From Papio anubis (Eukaryota > Chordata > Mammalia > Primates > Cercopithecidae): 64,000 nt of DNA. The stretch covers positions 129,079,139-129,143,138 of the forward strand of contig NC_044983.1 of the NCBI RefSeq assembly GCF_008728515.1. The letters are read 5' to 3'. A model generated the notes under the pieces. That model saw only the letters and a program-made list of their open reading frames with translations. It made no database searches and had not been told where the DNA came from. Position numbers and translations under genes: made by a program. Of this stretch, positions 21,536-33,396 are shown piece by piece (the first letter of the stretch is position 1; the number at the start of each line of letters is the position of its first letter).

Positions 21536-22365
21536 AAGACAGTATGGCTATTCCTCAAGGAACCAGAACCAGAAATACCATTTGACCCAGCAATCCCATT
21601 ATTGGGTATATACCCAAAGGAATGTAAATCATTCTACTGTAAAGACACACGCACACATATGTTTTGCAGCACTGTTTACGATAGCAAAGTCATAGAACCA
21701 ACCCATATGCCCATCAGTGACAGACTGGATAAAGAAAATATGGTACATATACACCATGAAATACTATGCTGCCATAAAAAAAGAATGAGATCACGTCCTT
21801 CGCAGAAACATGGATGAAGCTGGAAGCCATCATCCTCAGTGAACTAACACAAGAACAGAAAACCAAACACTGCATGCTCTCACTCATAAGTGGGAGTTGA
21901 ACAATGAGACCACATGGACACAGGGAGGGGAACAGCACACACCAGGGCTTTTGGGGGCTTGGAAGGTGAGGGGAGGAAACTTAGAGGATAGGTCAATAGG
22001 TGCAGCAAACCACCATGGCACACATATACCTATGTAACAAACCTGCACATTCTGCACATGTATCCTGGAACTTGAAGTATTTTTTTTTTAAAGGTGTGTG
22101 GTGGTCACCTGGCCCCACTTTGCCATAGTAAGATGTGCTTGCTTCCCCTTCCACCATGATTTTAAGTTTCTTGAGGTCTCCCCAGTCACGTGGAACTGTG
22201 AGTCAATTAAACCTCTTTTGTTTCTACATTACCCAGTCTCAGGTGGTTCTTTATAGCAGTGTGAAAACTGACTAATACAGTGTCTGTCTCCGCTTGTGTA
22301 TCATAAATTCTCTAAGAAGAGGGGTCAAATTGTATTCACATCTGTATCTACAGAACCTACTACAG

Positions 22366-22572
22366 GGGTGTCCAATTTTTTGGCTTCCTTGGGCCACATT
22401 GGAAGAATTGTCTTGGGCCACACTAAAGTACACTGAACACTAACAATAGCTGATGAGCTAAAAACAATTTCATAATGTTTTAAGAAAGTTTACGAATTTG
22501 TGTTGGGTTGCTCTCAAAGCCGTCCAGGGCTGCATGTGACCTGTTGGCCATGAGTTGGACAAACTTGACCTA
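22366..22572. mobile_element. Non-autonomous DNA transposon, about 200 bp
   Basis: The segment opens 'caggggtgtccaatttttt' and closes 'tgagttggacaaacttgacc', so the ends carry inverted TGTCCAA-type words. The interior ('gggccacattggaagaattg', 'ttaagaaagtttacgaattt') matches a common primate repeat. I recognise the sequence but not its exact name. Confidence 0.6.
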
Positions 22573-23808
22573 CTAGAACATACAGACCAGGGGCTCTGTC
22601 TGGACTATATTAGGTTGGGACAGGGAATCCTCAGGGCAGACAATTAGAACTGAGCTTGATTGCCAGAAGGGAAAGAGTAACTGGATTGGTTCTGTGGAAC
22701 CCCAGAGCACTGATATAGGTCTGCTGAAGGAAAGACATTCTGGAAGACAGATGACAATTCTAAAGAACAATATTTTAACTGACAAAACTCTTCAAGCAGT
22801 GAAAGAGCTACCTTGAGAGGCGGTGAGCTCCTTGTCTCTAGAAGTATGTAAGTGAAGGTTGAGATATACACAGAAGGTAAGCTATATGGGGATTTATCGA
22901 TGCAGAATCTTTTGTGAGGCATCGAAGGAGGAAGATAAAATATAAGTGGGCATTGACTTGGCCTTAGCTTCATAACAAGTGAGATATCTTCAGAGAATCC
23001 ATGCAAAGCTCTAGACAGTGCATCATAAGGGAGAAAAGGGGAATTGACTCCTCAGCTCAGGTCTCCCATCAGTCAAAGTTCATAGGACATCAGCACCTTT
23101 GCATTTCCCAGTTGCCCCCACCCGATCCCTCTGGCAGCTTCTGGAGTAGCTATATCCCAAAAATCTGTGGAATCATTTTCAGGGTGAACCACCTGCCTTC
23201 TTGGAGCTCAGAGGGTGGCCTGACCAGGTAGCAGTGGGTTTGTGGCATCCTGCACCTCAGCAGCAGCAGGGAACACCAGAGGAAGAAGAATGTGCAGACC
23301 GGGATAGGAGAGGCACAGGAATTATGAGGCAAGATGGTTTCTGAACTTGCCCACTGGCCATATGCAGGTCCAGGTTGGCATGGCAGGCTAAGAGGGAGAG
23401 ACGTTATTCAGGGAATGGCCCCTTCCCAAAAGATGGCAACATAACTCTAGATTCTCTATTCAATAAAAATGAAAACGTCCTCTCTACAGCCTACATGAAT
23501 TATATTGATTGCAGAAATCTGCCTGAATGTTCATCAGTAACCTCAAAAAAAAAAAAAAAATACAGCTGAGTGTATCCAGGGAGAGGCATTTAAACTGAAT
23601 CCAGCACAGACTCCAACATCACAAACGCAAATCATCAATACGGACATTTTCTTCATTCCAGGGAATGTATTTTTTCCAGGATTTTAGTGTTAAGAGAATA
23701 TGTTACATTCCTTTCTACGCTTTCCCCTTTTCCAAATGAAGGGATGAAACCAAGAAGGTTGATGAGGTCTGCACCGAGAAGTCAGGATGGAGCATTTACT
23801 ATGAAGGA
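22573..23808. other. No gene seen
   Basis: Unique-looking DNA of moderate GC content. A run of about fifteen A near 23550 may be the tail of an unrecognised retroposed fragment; no gene-like sequence precedes it on either strand. Confidence 0.4.
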
Positions 23809-24002
23809 TGTGTGTGTGTGTGTGCATGTGTGCACGTGCATGTGCGTGTGTGTGCGCACTTGTGTGTCTGTGCATGCGTGTGTTTGTGTATGTGTGTGGG
23901 TGCGAGTGTGTGTGTACATGTGTGTGCGTGCGTGCATATGTGCGTGTGTGTGCATGCGTGTGTATGTGCATGCTTGTGTGTACGTGCATGCTTGTGTGTA
24001 CG
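23809..24002. repeat. TG-rich tract with TGCATG units
   Basis: Nearly 200 bp of TG dinucleotides interrupted by GCATG and GTACG words. Alternating purine-pyrimidine composition of this kind can favour Z-DNA. All six frames remain open for long stretches purely because of composition. Confidence 0.95.
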
Positions 24003-25034
24003 CACTCGCTTATAAGGAAATGTGAGTTTGCATTCAACTGAGTCTGTTCCGTGTGTCAGTGTGAATATGTGGGCTTGATTATACTTAAAAGTACACGTGC
24101 ATTCTCAGCTGCGTATGCACATCTTCGCATGAGCCTAGATGTAGGTGTGAGTGTGTCTTATTCACATGGATCTGAGTACGCAATGAGAGTGCACTCTGGT
24201 GTGTGTCTGTTACGGTGTAAAGAGGCCTTGTCTGCTGGTTAATGTGTGTGTGCAGCTTGCTCTGCAGCTTCCCCTCCCATTCTGCCGGCCCCTGGAAGGA
24301 CCTGTGTTCTCCATATTTAGGAATCTCCAGACTTCTGCCTGCAAGACAGACTGAGGTTCTTTCTCAGGAGAAGCCAGCTTGACCAACCTCTAAGCCCTAG
24401 GCCCTGCCTGGGACAGTGAACTACACTGTTGACATTATCCTCTGGTAAATGAGAAAGAATAAAAGCCCAGACCTAAAGCAAATATTCAACAAGACAGTGT
24501 TACTAAATCCTGCCTGTACTCATTGAAGAGAGCATCAAGGTGACAAAAGTCAACAGGCCAGCTGGGAAATGCAAGTCTGCAGGTCTGCAGAGCTCCTGCC
24601 ATTCTCACCAGCTCTGTCCCTGCACTTGTCCCTACCCAGCTGGGTTCAATATGTCTGGTTTCCAAGTCCCAGCCCCTCTTGGCCTACCTTGTCTAATGTC
24701 ATTTGGTTCAATGCAATTCATTTCAAGGCAAGTTGATATCATCATGAAACAAAAATGGAGAAAATCCTTAAAACCAAAAACAAGTTGAAAAAGGTGTAGG
24801 GCTGATACTTTGAGACTGAGAATTGCCTGCAGGGGCCTCATTGGAGAATGCTGTCCTGAACAACACCTCTAGGGTGGTGAGGGAGGCAGGTTTGGGCCTG
24901 AGAGAGAAGTTATACCGAGACACACTTGCATCAGAGGCCTCTGTCCCATCAGCAGCTCTGGAGCTGGGCAGCCTTCGGGGTTGTCACCAATTGAGGCAAG
25001 GGGCAGGTGTGTACACATCACCACCAACCCTCTC
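24003..25034. other. No gene seen
   Basis: Starts with a GT-enriched shoulder of the preceding tract (to about 24260), then unique-looking sequence. No repeat family, RNA gene or credible exon recognised. Confidence 0.4.
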
Positions 25035-25650
25035 CAGAGCTCTTTCCATCTTGCAGAAATGAAGCTCTATATGCCATAAGTAACTTCTCCCCATTTCTCC
25101 TTCCCAGGCAACCACTCTTCTACTTTCTGTCTCTGTGATTTTGAGTACTCTAAGTATCACATGTAAGCGGAATCAGTGAGTATTTGTATTTTTTGTGACT
25201 GGCTTATTTCACTCAGCTTAATGCCCCCAAGGTTAATTCATATTGTGGCAATGTCAGAATTTCCTTTCCTTTCGAAGCTGAAGAATATTCCATTGTTCGT
25301 ATATACCACATTTTGTTTATCCATTCGCTTAGTGATGAACACTCAGATTGCTTTCACATTTAGGGTACTGTGAGTAATGCTGCTATGGATATGGGTATAC
25401 AAATGTCTCTTTAAGATCCTATTTTCAGTTCTTTACTGTATATGCTCAGAAGAAGTGAAACTGCTGGATCATACAAAGCATAAAATTGTATGTTTAATTT
25501 TCTAACGGTTGGCCATGCTGTTTTCTGTGGCAATGGTGCCATTTCACAATCCCACCCGTAATGCATGACGATTTCAATTTATCCAAATCTTCACCAACAC
25601 CTGTTTTATTTATTTATTTGCCATCCTAATAGGTGTGAGGTGCTAAATTG
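25035..25650 (-). mobile_element. Old L1 (L1M) ORF2 3' fragment
   Basis: Reverse-complement L1 words occur in order: 'aagtaacttctccccatttc', 'gaccaactcttctactttctg'-like text, 'gtgactggcttatttcactc', 'gaatattccattgttcgt', 'ccacattttgtttatccat', 'gaaactgctggatcatac', 'ccatcctaataggtgtgagg'. All frames are heavily broken. Confidence 0.8.
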
Positions 25651-26559
25651 GGTTTTGAAATATGGAGAAAAAGGAGTGGAAGAGGATCAGGAGCAATTGA
25701 ATGTACACAGCCTCACCCAGTTTCACTGTCCCAAGCACCATCTATGCTCTTGGGTGCAAAAACAGAGTAAACAATGATTCTTGGAGGGAGAAAGGTAGAG
25801 ACTAGTAGAGGTGAGGTGTGAGTTAGGATGGTCAATAGAGTCTGTTGTTCTGTTTTTCTGGTCACTTAGAGATAATTGAACTCTCCACATTGCTGAAACC
25901 ATAATCAGGAAATGTACCAAGATTAGTCACCTTTTCATAAATCCCTGATGATCTAGAAAACTGTTCTTGTTCTTTCATAGCTGTTTGCTTGACATCACAT
26001 GAAGTGCAGTTGTGACTAGCTAACCTACTAAGGTTCATATCCTGAAGGAAGCAAAAGGCCTGGCCTGGTATGGTGAAGGGCCCAAATAATCACACCTCTA
26101 TACCCAGAAGCAGAAGGTCAGGCCTTCTCAGTTGGTGAGAAGCCAAGCCGGGATGTCAGGAGGCTCAGGAACAAGTCCAGCTACTGAATCCAGTCAATCC
26201 TGCCCATGGCACCACCTGACCTCGAGGTCACTTCAGCTAATGAATATCCTTACAAGACTCGGTGCCTTGTGTTTCAGACCCTGGCTTCAGTGCCAGGATA
26301 CACGGGTGATTAAGACTTACTCTGTGCCCTACAGTAACCTGTAGCCTCATCACATAAACATAATTATAATGCAGTGAGTACTGTTGGAAGGCAAAAGGGA
26401 GCTGCACTTTGCAGCCTGGGAATGGGAGTAAAAGAAGGTGAAGGATGAATAAAATTGATCCTATTCTATTGAGGAGAGCAAAGGGATTACAATCAACTAC
26501 AGGTCACAATGCTGGCCGTATTTTATGGGCTTAGGAGAGCATCTATGTTGTTGATGGTG
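25651..26559. other. No gene seen
   Basis: Unique-looking sequence with no recognised repeat or coding signal. Confidence 0.4.
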
Positions 26560-26576
26560 ACCATGCTGATGACAGT

Positions 26577-26596
26577 GATGATGATGATGATGATGC
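26577..26596. repeat. (GAT)n microsatellite
   Basis: Six GAT units within a looser GATGA-rich stretch starting near 26555. Confidence 0.9.
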
Positions 26597-27084
26597 TATG
26601 ACTCCCAGTTTAGTGCTCTTCTCTGGGTCCCTACCCAGGCAGCCCATTGCAAGAGAATGCAGTGAGTTCACCCACACAGCTTAACTTGGGTTTATACAAA
26701 GCAAATGCTCAATCAGAAGGATTCTCACTTCTTGCCTACTGCTGTCTGCAGATGGAATCTCATTTCCATGCATTTGTACCATGGGGCTAGGAAAAAGAGA
26801 TGGGATTGCGTTTTGTGGTTTGTTTCATTTGCCTGCCTCTTTCTTCTTACATGAGGAGGAAGCCTTCTGGTGTGATGGGGAGTGCCCTGGGAGAGTCAGG
26901 AGCCCTGGCTGGGAGAGCTCTCCATTTACCGTGGCGCATAAACAACAAATCTTTACACATCCCTGGTCTGTTAAGCGTGGGGCGGGTGGGAGTTTGGTCC
27001 AAATAGCAGCAATTATGGGCACAGCTTTAGCGTTTTTGTATCTTATATGATCTCCCTAAATCTTGGAGGAACTCTAATATAGTT
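26597..27084. other. No gene seen
   Basis: About 490 bp between the GAT tract and the next MIR. Overlapping short plus-strand frames at 26781-27050 share no domain and look incidental. Confidence 0.4.
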
Positions 27085-27300
27085 GACGGAATAGCAATGT
27101 TGTGGAAAGAAGATTGTTCTTGGACTCACACTCTTAGTTCTGTCTCTTATGAGTTCCACAGCAGAGCTCATCCTCATTAAACCTCAGTTTTCTCATCCAT
27201 AAAATAAGATTCATCATGCCTGTCTCAAAAATTGTTTTGATGATCTGAATGAAGCATTAAAGTGTCTTACATGAGTAATTAGAGTTGAATGTTAATGGAA
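27085..27300 (+). mobile_element. MIR SINE
   Basis: 'cacactcttagttctgtctc', 'aaacctcagttttctcatcc', 'ataaaataagattcatcatg' and 'gaatgaagcattaaagtg' follow the MIR consensus from core to end. Confidence 0.7.
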
Positions 27301-27509
27301 TCTGTAGGGGAAGGATCACAACCCTATTTTAAAATTGGTATCCAAGGTGGTGTTCGCTAAGAATCAGCAACTTCTGTGTTCTGGAAACACTTCTAACACC
27401 ACCTTTTGGCTTATGTATCCAAAGGAACATTTTTTTTAAGAAGTTCTTCCAGGAGGCTAAATATTTATTCCAACAAAGTTGCTGTTGCTCAAAACATTAT
27501 CAGTCTTGT

Positions 27510-28035
27510 CTAGAAATACAACGTGAGTCACATGTGCACTTTAATACTTCTTAGTAGCCTCACTGAAAAAAAATAAAAAGCAGGTGAAATTAATTTTAAT
27601 CACGTATCTTATTCAACCTCCAATATTAAAAATATTATCATTTCACTATGTAATCAATATAAAAGCTATTAATGAGATATTTTACATTCCTTCTTTCATA
27701 TTAAGCCTGTAACATCCAGTGAGTGTTTTACTGACAGTATGTCTCAATTCAGATGCTAAATTTTCACTGTGAGAACTGGATTTATATTGTAATCTCAGAA
27801 TTTGCAGTTGCAAAAATAGATTCAGACATTCACATTGCTCCAAACATGCTTAAAATTTTTCAGCAAAGTTGTGTTCATGGCAGACTCTTTTACTGTGCTT
27901 CAGTTTTTAGATTTAAATTTAAAGTATTTAAAATTAAAGAAAATTAAACATTCACTTTCTCACTCATACTAGCTATTTTACATGCACTCAGCCACATGTA
28001 GCTATTGACTCCTTACTGGACAGCACATCTCTCGG
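27510..28035. mobile_element. hAT-Charlie-type DNA transposon remnant
   Basis: 'gtgagtcacatgtgcacttt', 'agcaggtgaaattaatttta', 'atattatcatttcactatgt', 'taatcaatataaaagctatt' and the end 'cacatgtagctattgactcc' 'ctggacagcacatctct' match a non-autonomous hAT element of the MER series. The 520-bp remnant is AT-rich and non-coding; the exact MER number is uncertain. Confidence 0.65.
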
Positions 28036-28782
28036 GCCTGGGGACATTCCTTTAAAGGTCCTCAGCAATACTCATCATTTTTGAAGCTGGTTCCATATTT
28101 TCTGAAAAACACTCTGAACTCACTGGGAGTCTTGTCATGTGGGGGAAGACTGTGAAGAATGATCAACTGCTTAAGTTCAGAATGAAGACTGACTACACTG
28201 AGAAGGGGTTACTTCTCTCGTCTGACTCCTGCCTGGAAATTGTTTTTGTGATCATGAAACCGATTTGGGTAAACAAGTTCCATTGTGTTTGCTTTACAAT
28301 TGCTTGCATTACTTCACAGTCACGCCTGGCTCAGATTGCAAGATAGGCGGTGTGACCCGATGCACAGAAACACTGACATCTCAGCATTGGTCATGAGTGC
28401 AATGGCCAGGGAAACTGTAAATCAGCTGGGGAGTTGGGTCAGAATGTCCCTAGGGCTGTCTGTCCCCATCCAAGTTTGTACCCTTCCTAAGAAGGCAGGT
28501 TCCAGACTACAAGGAGGCCTTCACTAAGGCAGGGCTAACATATTAGCTGTCCCATCATGGATACAGGCAGCCTGCTGATTTCCTCTTTGGTGCCTGGCTT
28601 TATATCCTACTTCGCATCTGGCTTACACTGAAACTGTTTTGAAAATGCCCTATAGGTAGACGAGCAGCTTTGCTTCTTAACACCCTAAACTGTAATAGCC
28701 TCAGCAAGTACACAAATTGAACTACACTAAAAAAAGATTTTTGGTCACAAAACCCAGAGTTCCCTATTAGCTACCTGAATGC
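28036..28782. other. No gene seen
   Basis: Unique-looking sequence; no repeat, exon or RNA gene recognised. Confidence 0.4.
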
Positions 28783-28811
28783 CTTGTTGTTATTATTATT
28801 ATTATTATTGC
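28783..28811. repeat. (TTA)n microsatellite
   Basis: About nine TTA units with a TTG shoulder. Confidence 0.9.
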
Positions 28812-29144
28812 AGTTGACTGTATTGAGCAGTGCCAAGATTACACAGCACAAGATATGACAATTCTAAGCCTACCTCATACACAGAAAGGTAGTACCAGGA
28901 GCCTTAGGGTTAATTTTTACCTCCCCACTCCTTTTTTTTTCTTCAATTTTTCCATTTAATCAACTTTTTGAAAGCACCTGGGGCAGCTGCTGGGGTTTCT
29001 AAGACTAATGAGACAGGGGCCTTGCTCTTCTCCTTTAGTAGATGGAAACAGATGTGTAAATACATAAATGTAAGTATGTACATAATAGTAACTATTATCT
29101 TCATCAGTTTAAATACTTCTCTAGCCATTATTTTATTCAGGCAC
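28812..29144. other. No gene seen
   Basis: A/T-rich spacer between the TTA tract and the next MIR. Confidence 0.4.
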
Positions 29145-29415
29145 TGAATTGGAAAGAGTCCAGGATTTGAAGTGAATGGATCCAAATTCAAAATTCTAAG
29201 TTTTTTTAATACAATATTTTATGTACTCTTGGGCAAGTCACTTAACTCCATTAAGCTTCAACTTCTCCACCTATAAAATGGGGTATTAATATCTACTTTA
29301 CAAGGCTAGTTTGAAGATTAAATGAGACATGATCAAGGTAAAACCACATGTGTTCCAGGAGCCCTTAGAACACAGCTGGCTCTCAATACATGTAATGCCA
29401 GTAAGTAGTATCTTT
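29145..29415 (+). mobile_element. MIR SINE with small insertion
   Basis: 'gaaagagtccaggatttgaa', 'cttgggcaagtcacttaact', 'acttctccacctataaaatg' and 'gctggctctcaatacatg' follow MIR. A T-rich stretch near 29200-29215 interrupts the core. Confidence 0.75.
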
Positions 29416-29765
29416 AATGAATCCCTCCAGCAAATTTGAAGTGGTCTTCACTGCCATGAAAATTGAAACCCAGAGGAGAAAAGTGTCTTGCTATTGATTC
29501 AAATGTTACATGCCACATGGGAGTCTTAGTCACTTGAAGATGAAGACAGGCCATCAACCTGCCTCAAAGTGCCAGGAAAGTGCATCTGAGGAACACCTCA
29601 CCCAGTGGGGAATAGGGGATGGCTCCCTGGGGGAGAAACCTGCTAATGGGAGAACTAAGGAAGGTCAGGGGAAAAAGGAAGTTCAGGGGGAAAAGAAAGA
29701 AAAGAGGAAAGAGATGAAATAATGTCTAAGACCAAAGGACAGAGAATGGGCAATAACCAGAGACA

Positions 29766-29781
29766 AAAAAAAAAAAAAAAT
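29766..29781. repeat. Poly-A run
   Basis: About sixteen A. The preceding purine-rich 200 bp ('gaaaaggaagttcagggg') is not a recognised retroposon, so the run may be a simple repeat. Confidence 0.7.
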
Positions 29782-29824
29782 TATGGCATCTACAGATAAC
29801 AAAAAGTAATTAAGCATGACTACA

Positions 29825-29915
29825 GTGAGTGTGTGTGTGTGTATGCATGTGTGCACATGTGCATGTGTGTGCATGCATGTGTGCATTCATGTGCATGTGT
29901 GCATATGTGTGTGTT
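29825..29915. repeat. TG-rich tract with TGCATG units
   Basis: About 90 bp of TG, GCATG and GCACATG units, similar in composition to 23809-24002 and 43911-44258. Confidence 0.95.
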
Positions 29916-29939
29916 GTGACTGGAGAAGTACATGATGGT

Positions 29940-30440
29940 CAGGTCACATCAAGCTAAATTAAGATATTGTTTTTATCTTTGCAAAGCATTGAAATGTTTT
30001 CAGTTTTTCACATATGAATTTTAGGTGGATCATAATGACTGCTGTGTGGGAAAAATATAGCAGAGGGAGACTGGAGGTAGAGAAGGCAGGAAAGACACTG
30101 CTGCCATCGTCCAGGCAAGCAATGATGGCGGGCTGCCCCAAGGAAGCAGCAGTAGAGATGAAGAACCCTGTACAGGGTTGAGAGATATTCAGAGGGTATG
30201 GTGGATTCGAACCCATGGCTTCTGATCTATGATCACTAGTCTAAACTTCTATAGAAATAATAATTCAGTTGATTCCTAGAAGTTCACAGACCATGGTTTG
30301 TTTCTAGGTGTCTCCTGTAGCCTTGTCTTGGGCTTTTTTTCTTGATGCCAATGAACTGTGTTGTCATTGGGGTGAAACTCATTTTATAAACACAGCCTTA
30401 GATTGGGTGGCTGTGTTATGGAAATTAATGTTAATTGTTA
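29940..30440. other. No gene seen; old repeat-like sequence
   Basis: 'ctgctgtgtgggaaaaat', 'gactggaggtagagaagg' and 'atcgtccaggcaagcaatg' resemble a very old mammalian interspersed repeat also suspected at 9470-10400 and 50725-51000. No frame of interest. Confidence 0.4.
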
Positions 30441-30720
30441 TAGCAAGTAACCCCCAAATTTTAGTGGCTTAACACAATAAAATTTTGTTTTCCCTGACAT
30501 AAAACTAAATGTGGTTGCGGTAGATGACTTTGCTCCAAGCCTAGATAACTCAGGAATCCAGGGGCCTTTTAATTAGCGGCTTAGATGTTCTCAGAGCCTT
30601 GGAATCCACTGCTCCATCTTCTGCATCCAGCCACCCTATGATCAAAAGGAAAATTGTGTGGGAAGTTTAAGGGGCCAGGTCTGGAACTGGTATAGATATA
30701 TGTATGCCTATATTCCATTG
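30440..30720 (+). mobile_element. Interspersed repeat, family not named
   Basis: 'agcaagtaacccccaaattt', 'tagtggcttaacacaataaa' and 'actcaggaatccaggggcc' match a widespread mammalian repeat of the 'aaccccaaaatctcagtggc' type. I cannot name it with confidence. Confidence 0.45.
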
Positions 30721-32325
30721 TTCAGAACCAGTCTCATGGCTCATATTTAAATAATCTGACAAATACAGTTTGACTATGTACAAGGGAAGAAATAGGATCT
30801 GGTGAACATCTAGCCAAATTCTGCATTGATGCTAGCAGCAACTGGATGAACCAAAAAAGTGGATTCATTTCAACAATGTTTACTTTCTTCAACCCAGAAT
30901 CCTCTGGGTTTCTTCCTCTATCTGAAATAACTGCCACTCAAGAAATGTGAACAGAAAACTTCAAGTGTGTTTAAGGCTGGATTCATCCTCTGTTTGGTTT
31001 TGTGCCAGACCCAGTAGGCATGGTAGAGAATGACCATGAGATGCTGACGTTAACAGCAGAGTGAGGCTTGAGTCTTTAGTTTCAGCCTGATCTAGGCGTT
31101 CATTAGACCCTAAGATTCTGGTTCCCCTGTCCTGTCACTTGCTGGATTGGCTCAGGCAAAAATTACCCTGTGATTCCTAGTGTATGAGTGGATCTTCAGT
31201 ATTTCCAATTCTTTTTGAAAAGTATAGCCACCCAGCACATGAAGAAGAGGGCAAGGGAGTTGTAATTGGGGGCATATGATAGCAGTCAAGGTCCCCTCAG
31301 CAGTCAGCAGGACAGGCATGTCTAAAACTGAGCTTTATTGCTTAGCAGTTGAGCTCTGTCAGCCTAAATTAATTGTTTCCTGTAGTTTTTCTTCTCATCC
31401 AAATTACATGCTTAACTAGAAGTCCGAGAATCCTTTATTTAAATTCATTCTGTAATGGTTATTGGTTGCTTGGCTCTTGCAAAGCTCCTTGCCCATTTTA
31501 TGCTTCTATTTTCTCATTTCTAAGTTGGATTTGATGATTTCCAAAATTACTCCGGACCCTAATCTTTCATGCCTCTGTCAAGGAATCATGAAAAAGGAGA
31601 AAAAAGGTAAAGGAGAAAAAAGCTGACAGTCCTTGCTTTCATCTTTACTGTCAAATGTGTTAGGCATTTGACATTCCCGGAGAGGCCTAGGATCTAATAT
31701 GTTGTTGATCAAACTGTGATTAAGGAATAAAATAGTCTATTCTATACCCAATATAGCTAGGTCACTGACACTTCATGTGCGGTGGACCCTCATCTGTCTT
31801 GGCAAGGCTACATGGGTGAAAATGCTGGTCTCACAGTCAAAAAGAGGAATCTTTTACTCCACAAGGCCATGTGAAACATAGTGGGTACCTGGATGATGGT
31901 AATTTCCACCTAGAATGTGCATTCAGTGGAAATTGCAGACGAGTGAGTTGCCCTCTCTACCATGTGAGTGAAAGCACTCTGTGATAAAGGGTTGACTCAA
32001 AGACCACTCAGTGGAGAATATAATGCCCAGGTAATAAAGAAACTACACAGATTCAGCAAGATAATAAAATAGACATCAATTGTTTTGCCCATGCCTTCTC
32101 CTTTCTTCTGCTTGAACACTCCGATTTTCCTGGGAAACTCCCCCTTTCCTTCTGCCATTCTCTGTGGTTATGGTGGGGTTAACCCAGTCCATTAACTCCA
32201 GCCCAGAGCCAGTCACCCTGGTCAGAGGATTGTTTTGAAACTGTTCAAAGGCATTTCTTGGGATTGATGAAAGAAAATGTCCTTATGAGGGCTATTCAGA
32301 GAAGGATGCTTGAGGAAGAAGCTGC
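30721..32325. other. No gene seen
   Basis: About 1.6 kb without a clear repeat or exon. It is the longest stretch of unique-looking DNA in the first half of the window. Confidence 0.45.
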
Positions 32326-32340
32326 AAGATAGAAATGCCA

Positions 32341-32657
32341 TTTGCAGCAACCTGGATGGGATTGGAGACTATTATTCTAAGTGAAGTAACTCAGGGATGA
32401 AAAACCAAACATGGTATGTTCTCATTCATAAGTGAGCTAAGCTGTGAGGATGCAAAGGCATAAGAAAGATACAATGAACTTTGGGGATCTGGGGGAAAGG
32501 GTGGGAAGAGGGTGAGTGATAACAGACTACAAATTGGGGTCAGTGTGTACTGCTCAGGTGATAGGTGCACCAAAACCTCACAAATCACCACTAAAGAACT
32601 TACTCATATAACCAAATACCAATTGTTCACCAAAAACCTATGAAAATTAAAAAAAAA
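32341..32657 (+). mobile_element. Short L1 3'-end insertion
   Basis: A 5'-truncated sense L1: 'tttgcagcaacctggatggg', 'ggtatgttctcattcataag', 'gtgtactgctcaggtgatag' and an A-tail. It is flanked by a perfect 15-bp target duplication, aagatagaaatgcca, at 32326-32340 and 32658-32672. The 3'UTR type is like that of the large antisense L1 at 925-8285. Confidence 0.9.
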
Positions 32658-32672
32658 AAGATAGAAATGCCA

Positions 32673-33051
32673 GATGAGCAAGTAGAGAAACTGAGTCTTA
32701 AGGACCTGTTCAAGATCCTGAATTTTGCCATCCTTATATGTCCAACAGATACTTTATTTTCCTTTTGATTGAAAATATCTTAAGGGAATGGGGGAAGGGT
32801 CTCTATTGTGCAACTGAAAAGGCTTTGGCTAATGTCAGAGGGAACCAGATTGCTCATAGTCTTTGAATAATGACCATTATAATTGCTTTGACAATGACTC
32901 TTCTCTGAGCTCCTGTTAGGCACTTCACACATATGTCTCCTTCTCTCGCAAGAACTTACAAGAGATACAACTATCACCATTATGTAGTTGTAATTATGAA
33001 GGGTCTGTTACACTGAGTGACTGGACCAAGGTCAAATTGCTCGTAAGAGTT
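32673..33051. other. No gene seen
   Basis: Unique-looking spacer between the short L1 and the following Alu. Confidence 0.4.
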
Positions 33052-33059
33052 AAGCAGAG

Positions 33060-33388
33060 GTTGGGCACAGTGGCTCACACCTGTAATCTCAGCACTTTGG
33101 GAGGCCAAGGTGGGTGGACTACCCGAGGTCAGGAGTTCAAGACCAGCCTGGCTGACATAGTGAAACCCTGTCTCTACTGAAAATTCAAAAATTAGCTAGG
33201 CATGGTGTTGTGTGCCTATAATCCTAGCTACTTAGGAGGCTGAGGCAGAAGAATCATTTGAACGCAGGAGGTGGAGGTTGCAGTGAGCCAAGATCGAGTC
33301 ACTGCACTCCAGCCTGGGCAGCAGAGTGAGACTCCATCTCAAAAAAAAAAAAGAAAAAAAAAAGAAAAAAGAAAAATAAAAAGAAACG
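33060..33388 (+). mobile_element. AluS
   Basis: A full sense Alu from 'gttgggcacagtggctcac' to 'gagtgagactccatctc' with a long impure A-tail (33340-33388). Target duplication aagcagag occurs at 33052-33059 and 33389-33396. 'gaggtcaggagttcaagac' indicates an S-type element. Confidence 0.9.
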
Positions 33389-33396
33389 AAGCAGAG

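Larger units (their letters stand above)
18964..22089 (+). mobile_element. 5'-truncated L1PA-type LINE-1
   Basis: A 3.1-kb sense L1 starts inside ORF2 and runs to the 3' end 'acatgtatcctggaact'. Flanks aaaagtgtatggtggtc (18947-18963) and aaaggtgtgtggtggtc (22090-22106) match at 15 of 17 positions and lie in the MSTA LTR. The 3'UTR words ('caaaccaccatggcacac', 'aacaaacctgcacattctg') fit an older L1PA rather than the youngest. ORF2 is broken by several stops and frameshifts. Confidence 0.9.
18786..22279 (+). mobile_element. MSTA-type MaLR LTR, split by an L1
   Basis: The left part (18786-18963) reads 'ggtttggttctgtgtcccc', 'tgattggatcatggggg', 'ctcatgagatctgatgg'. The right part (22090-22279) continues 'gtgcttgcttccccttcc', 'gaactgtgagtcaattaaac', 'acccagtctcaggtggt', ending 'actgactaataca'. 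Together they make one LTR of about 370 bp. It is a solitary LTR of an old, non-coding retroviral family (ERVL-MaLR), interrupted by the L1 at 18964-22089. Confidence 0.85.

Noticed and set aside
23530..23565. Processed pseudogene ending in a poly-A
   Set aside because: The A-run has no recognisable retrogene upstream and no visible target duplication.
23687..24041. Overlapping frames up to 115 codons on both strands
   Set aside because: Same cause: the TG-rich tract is open in all frames.
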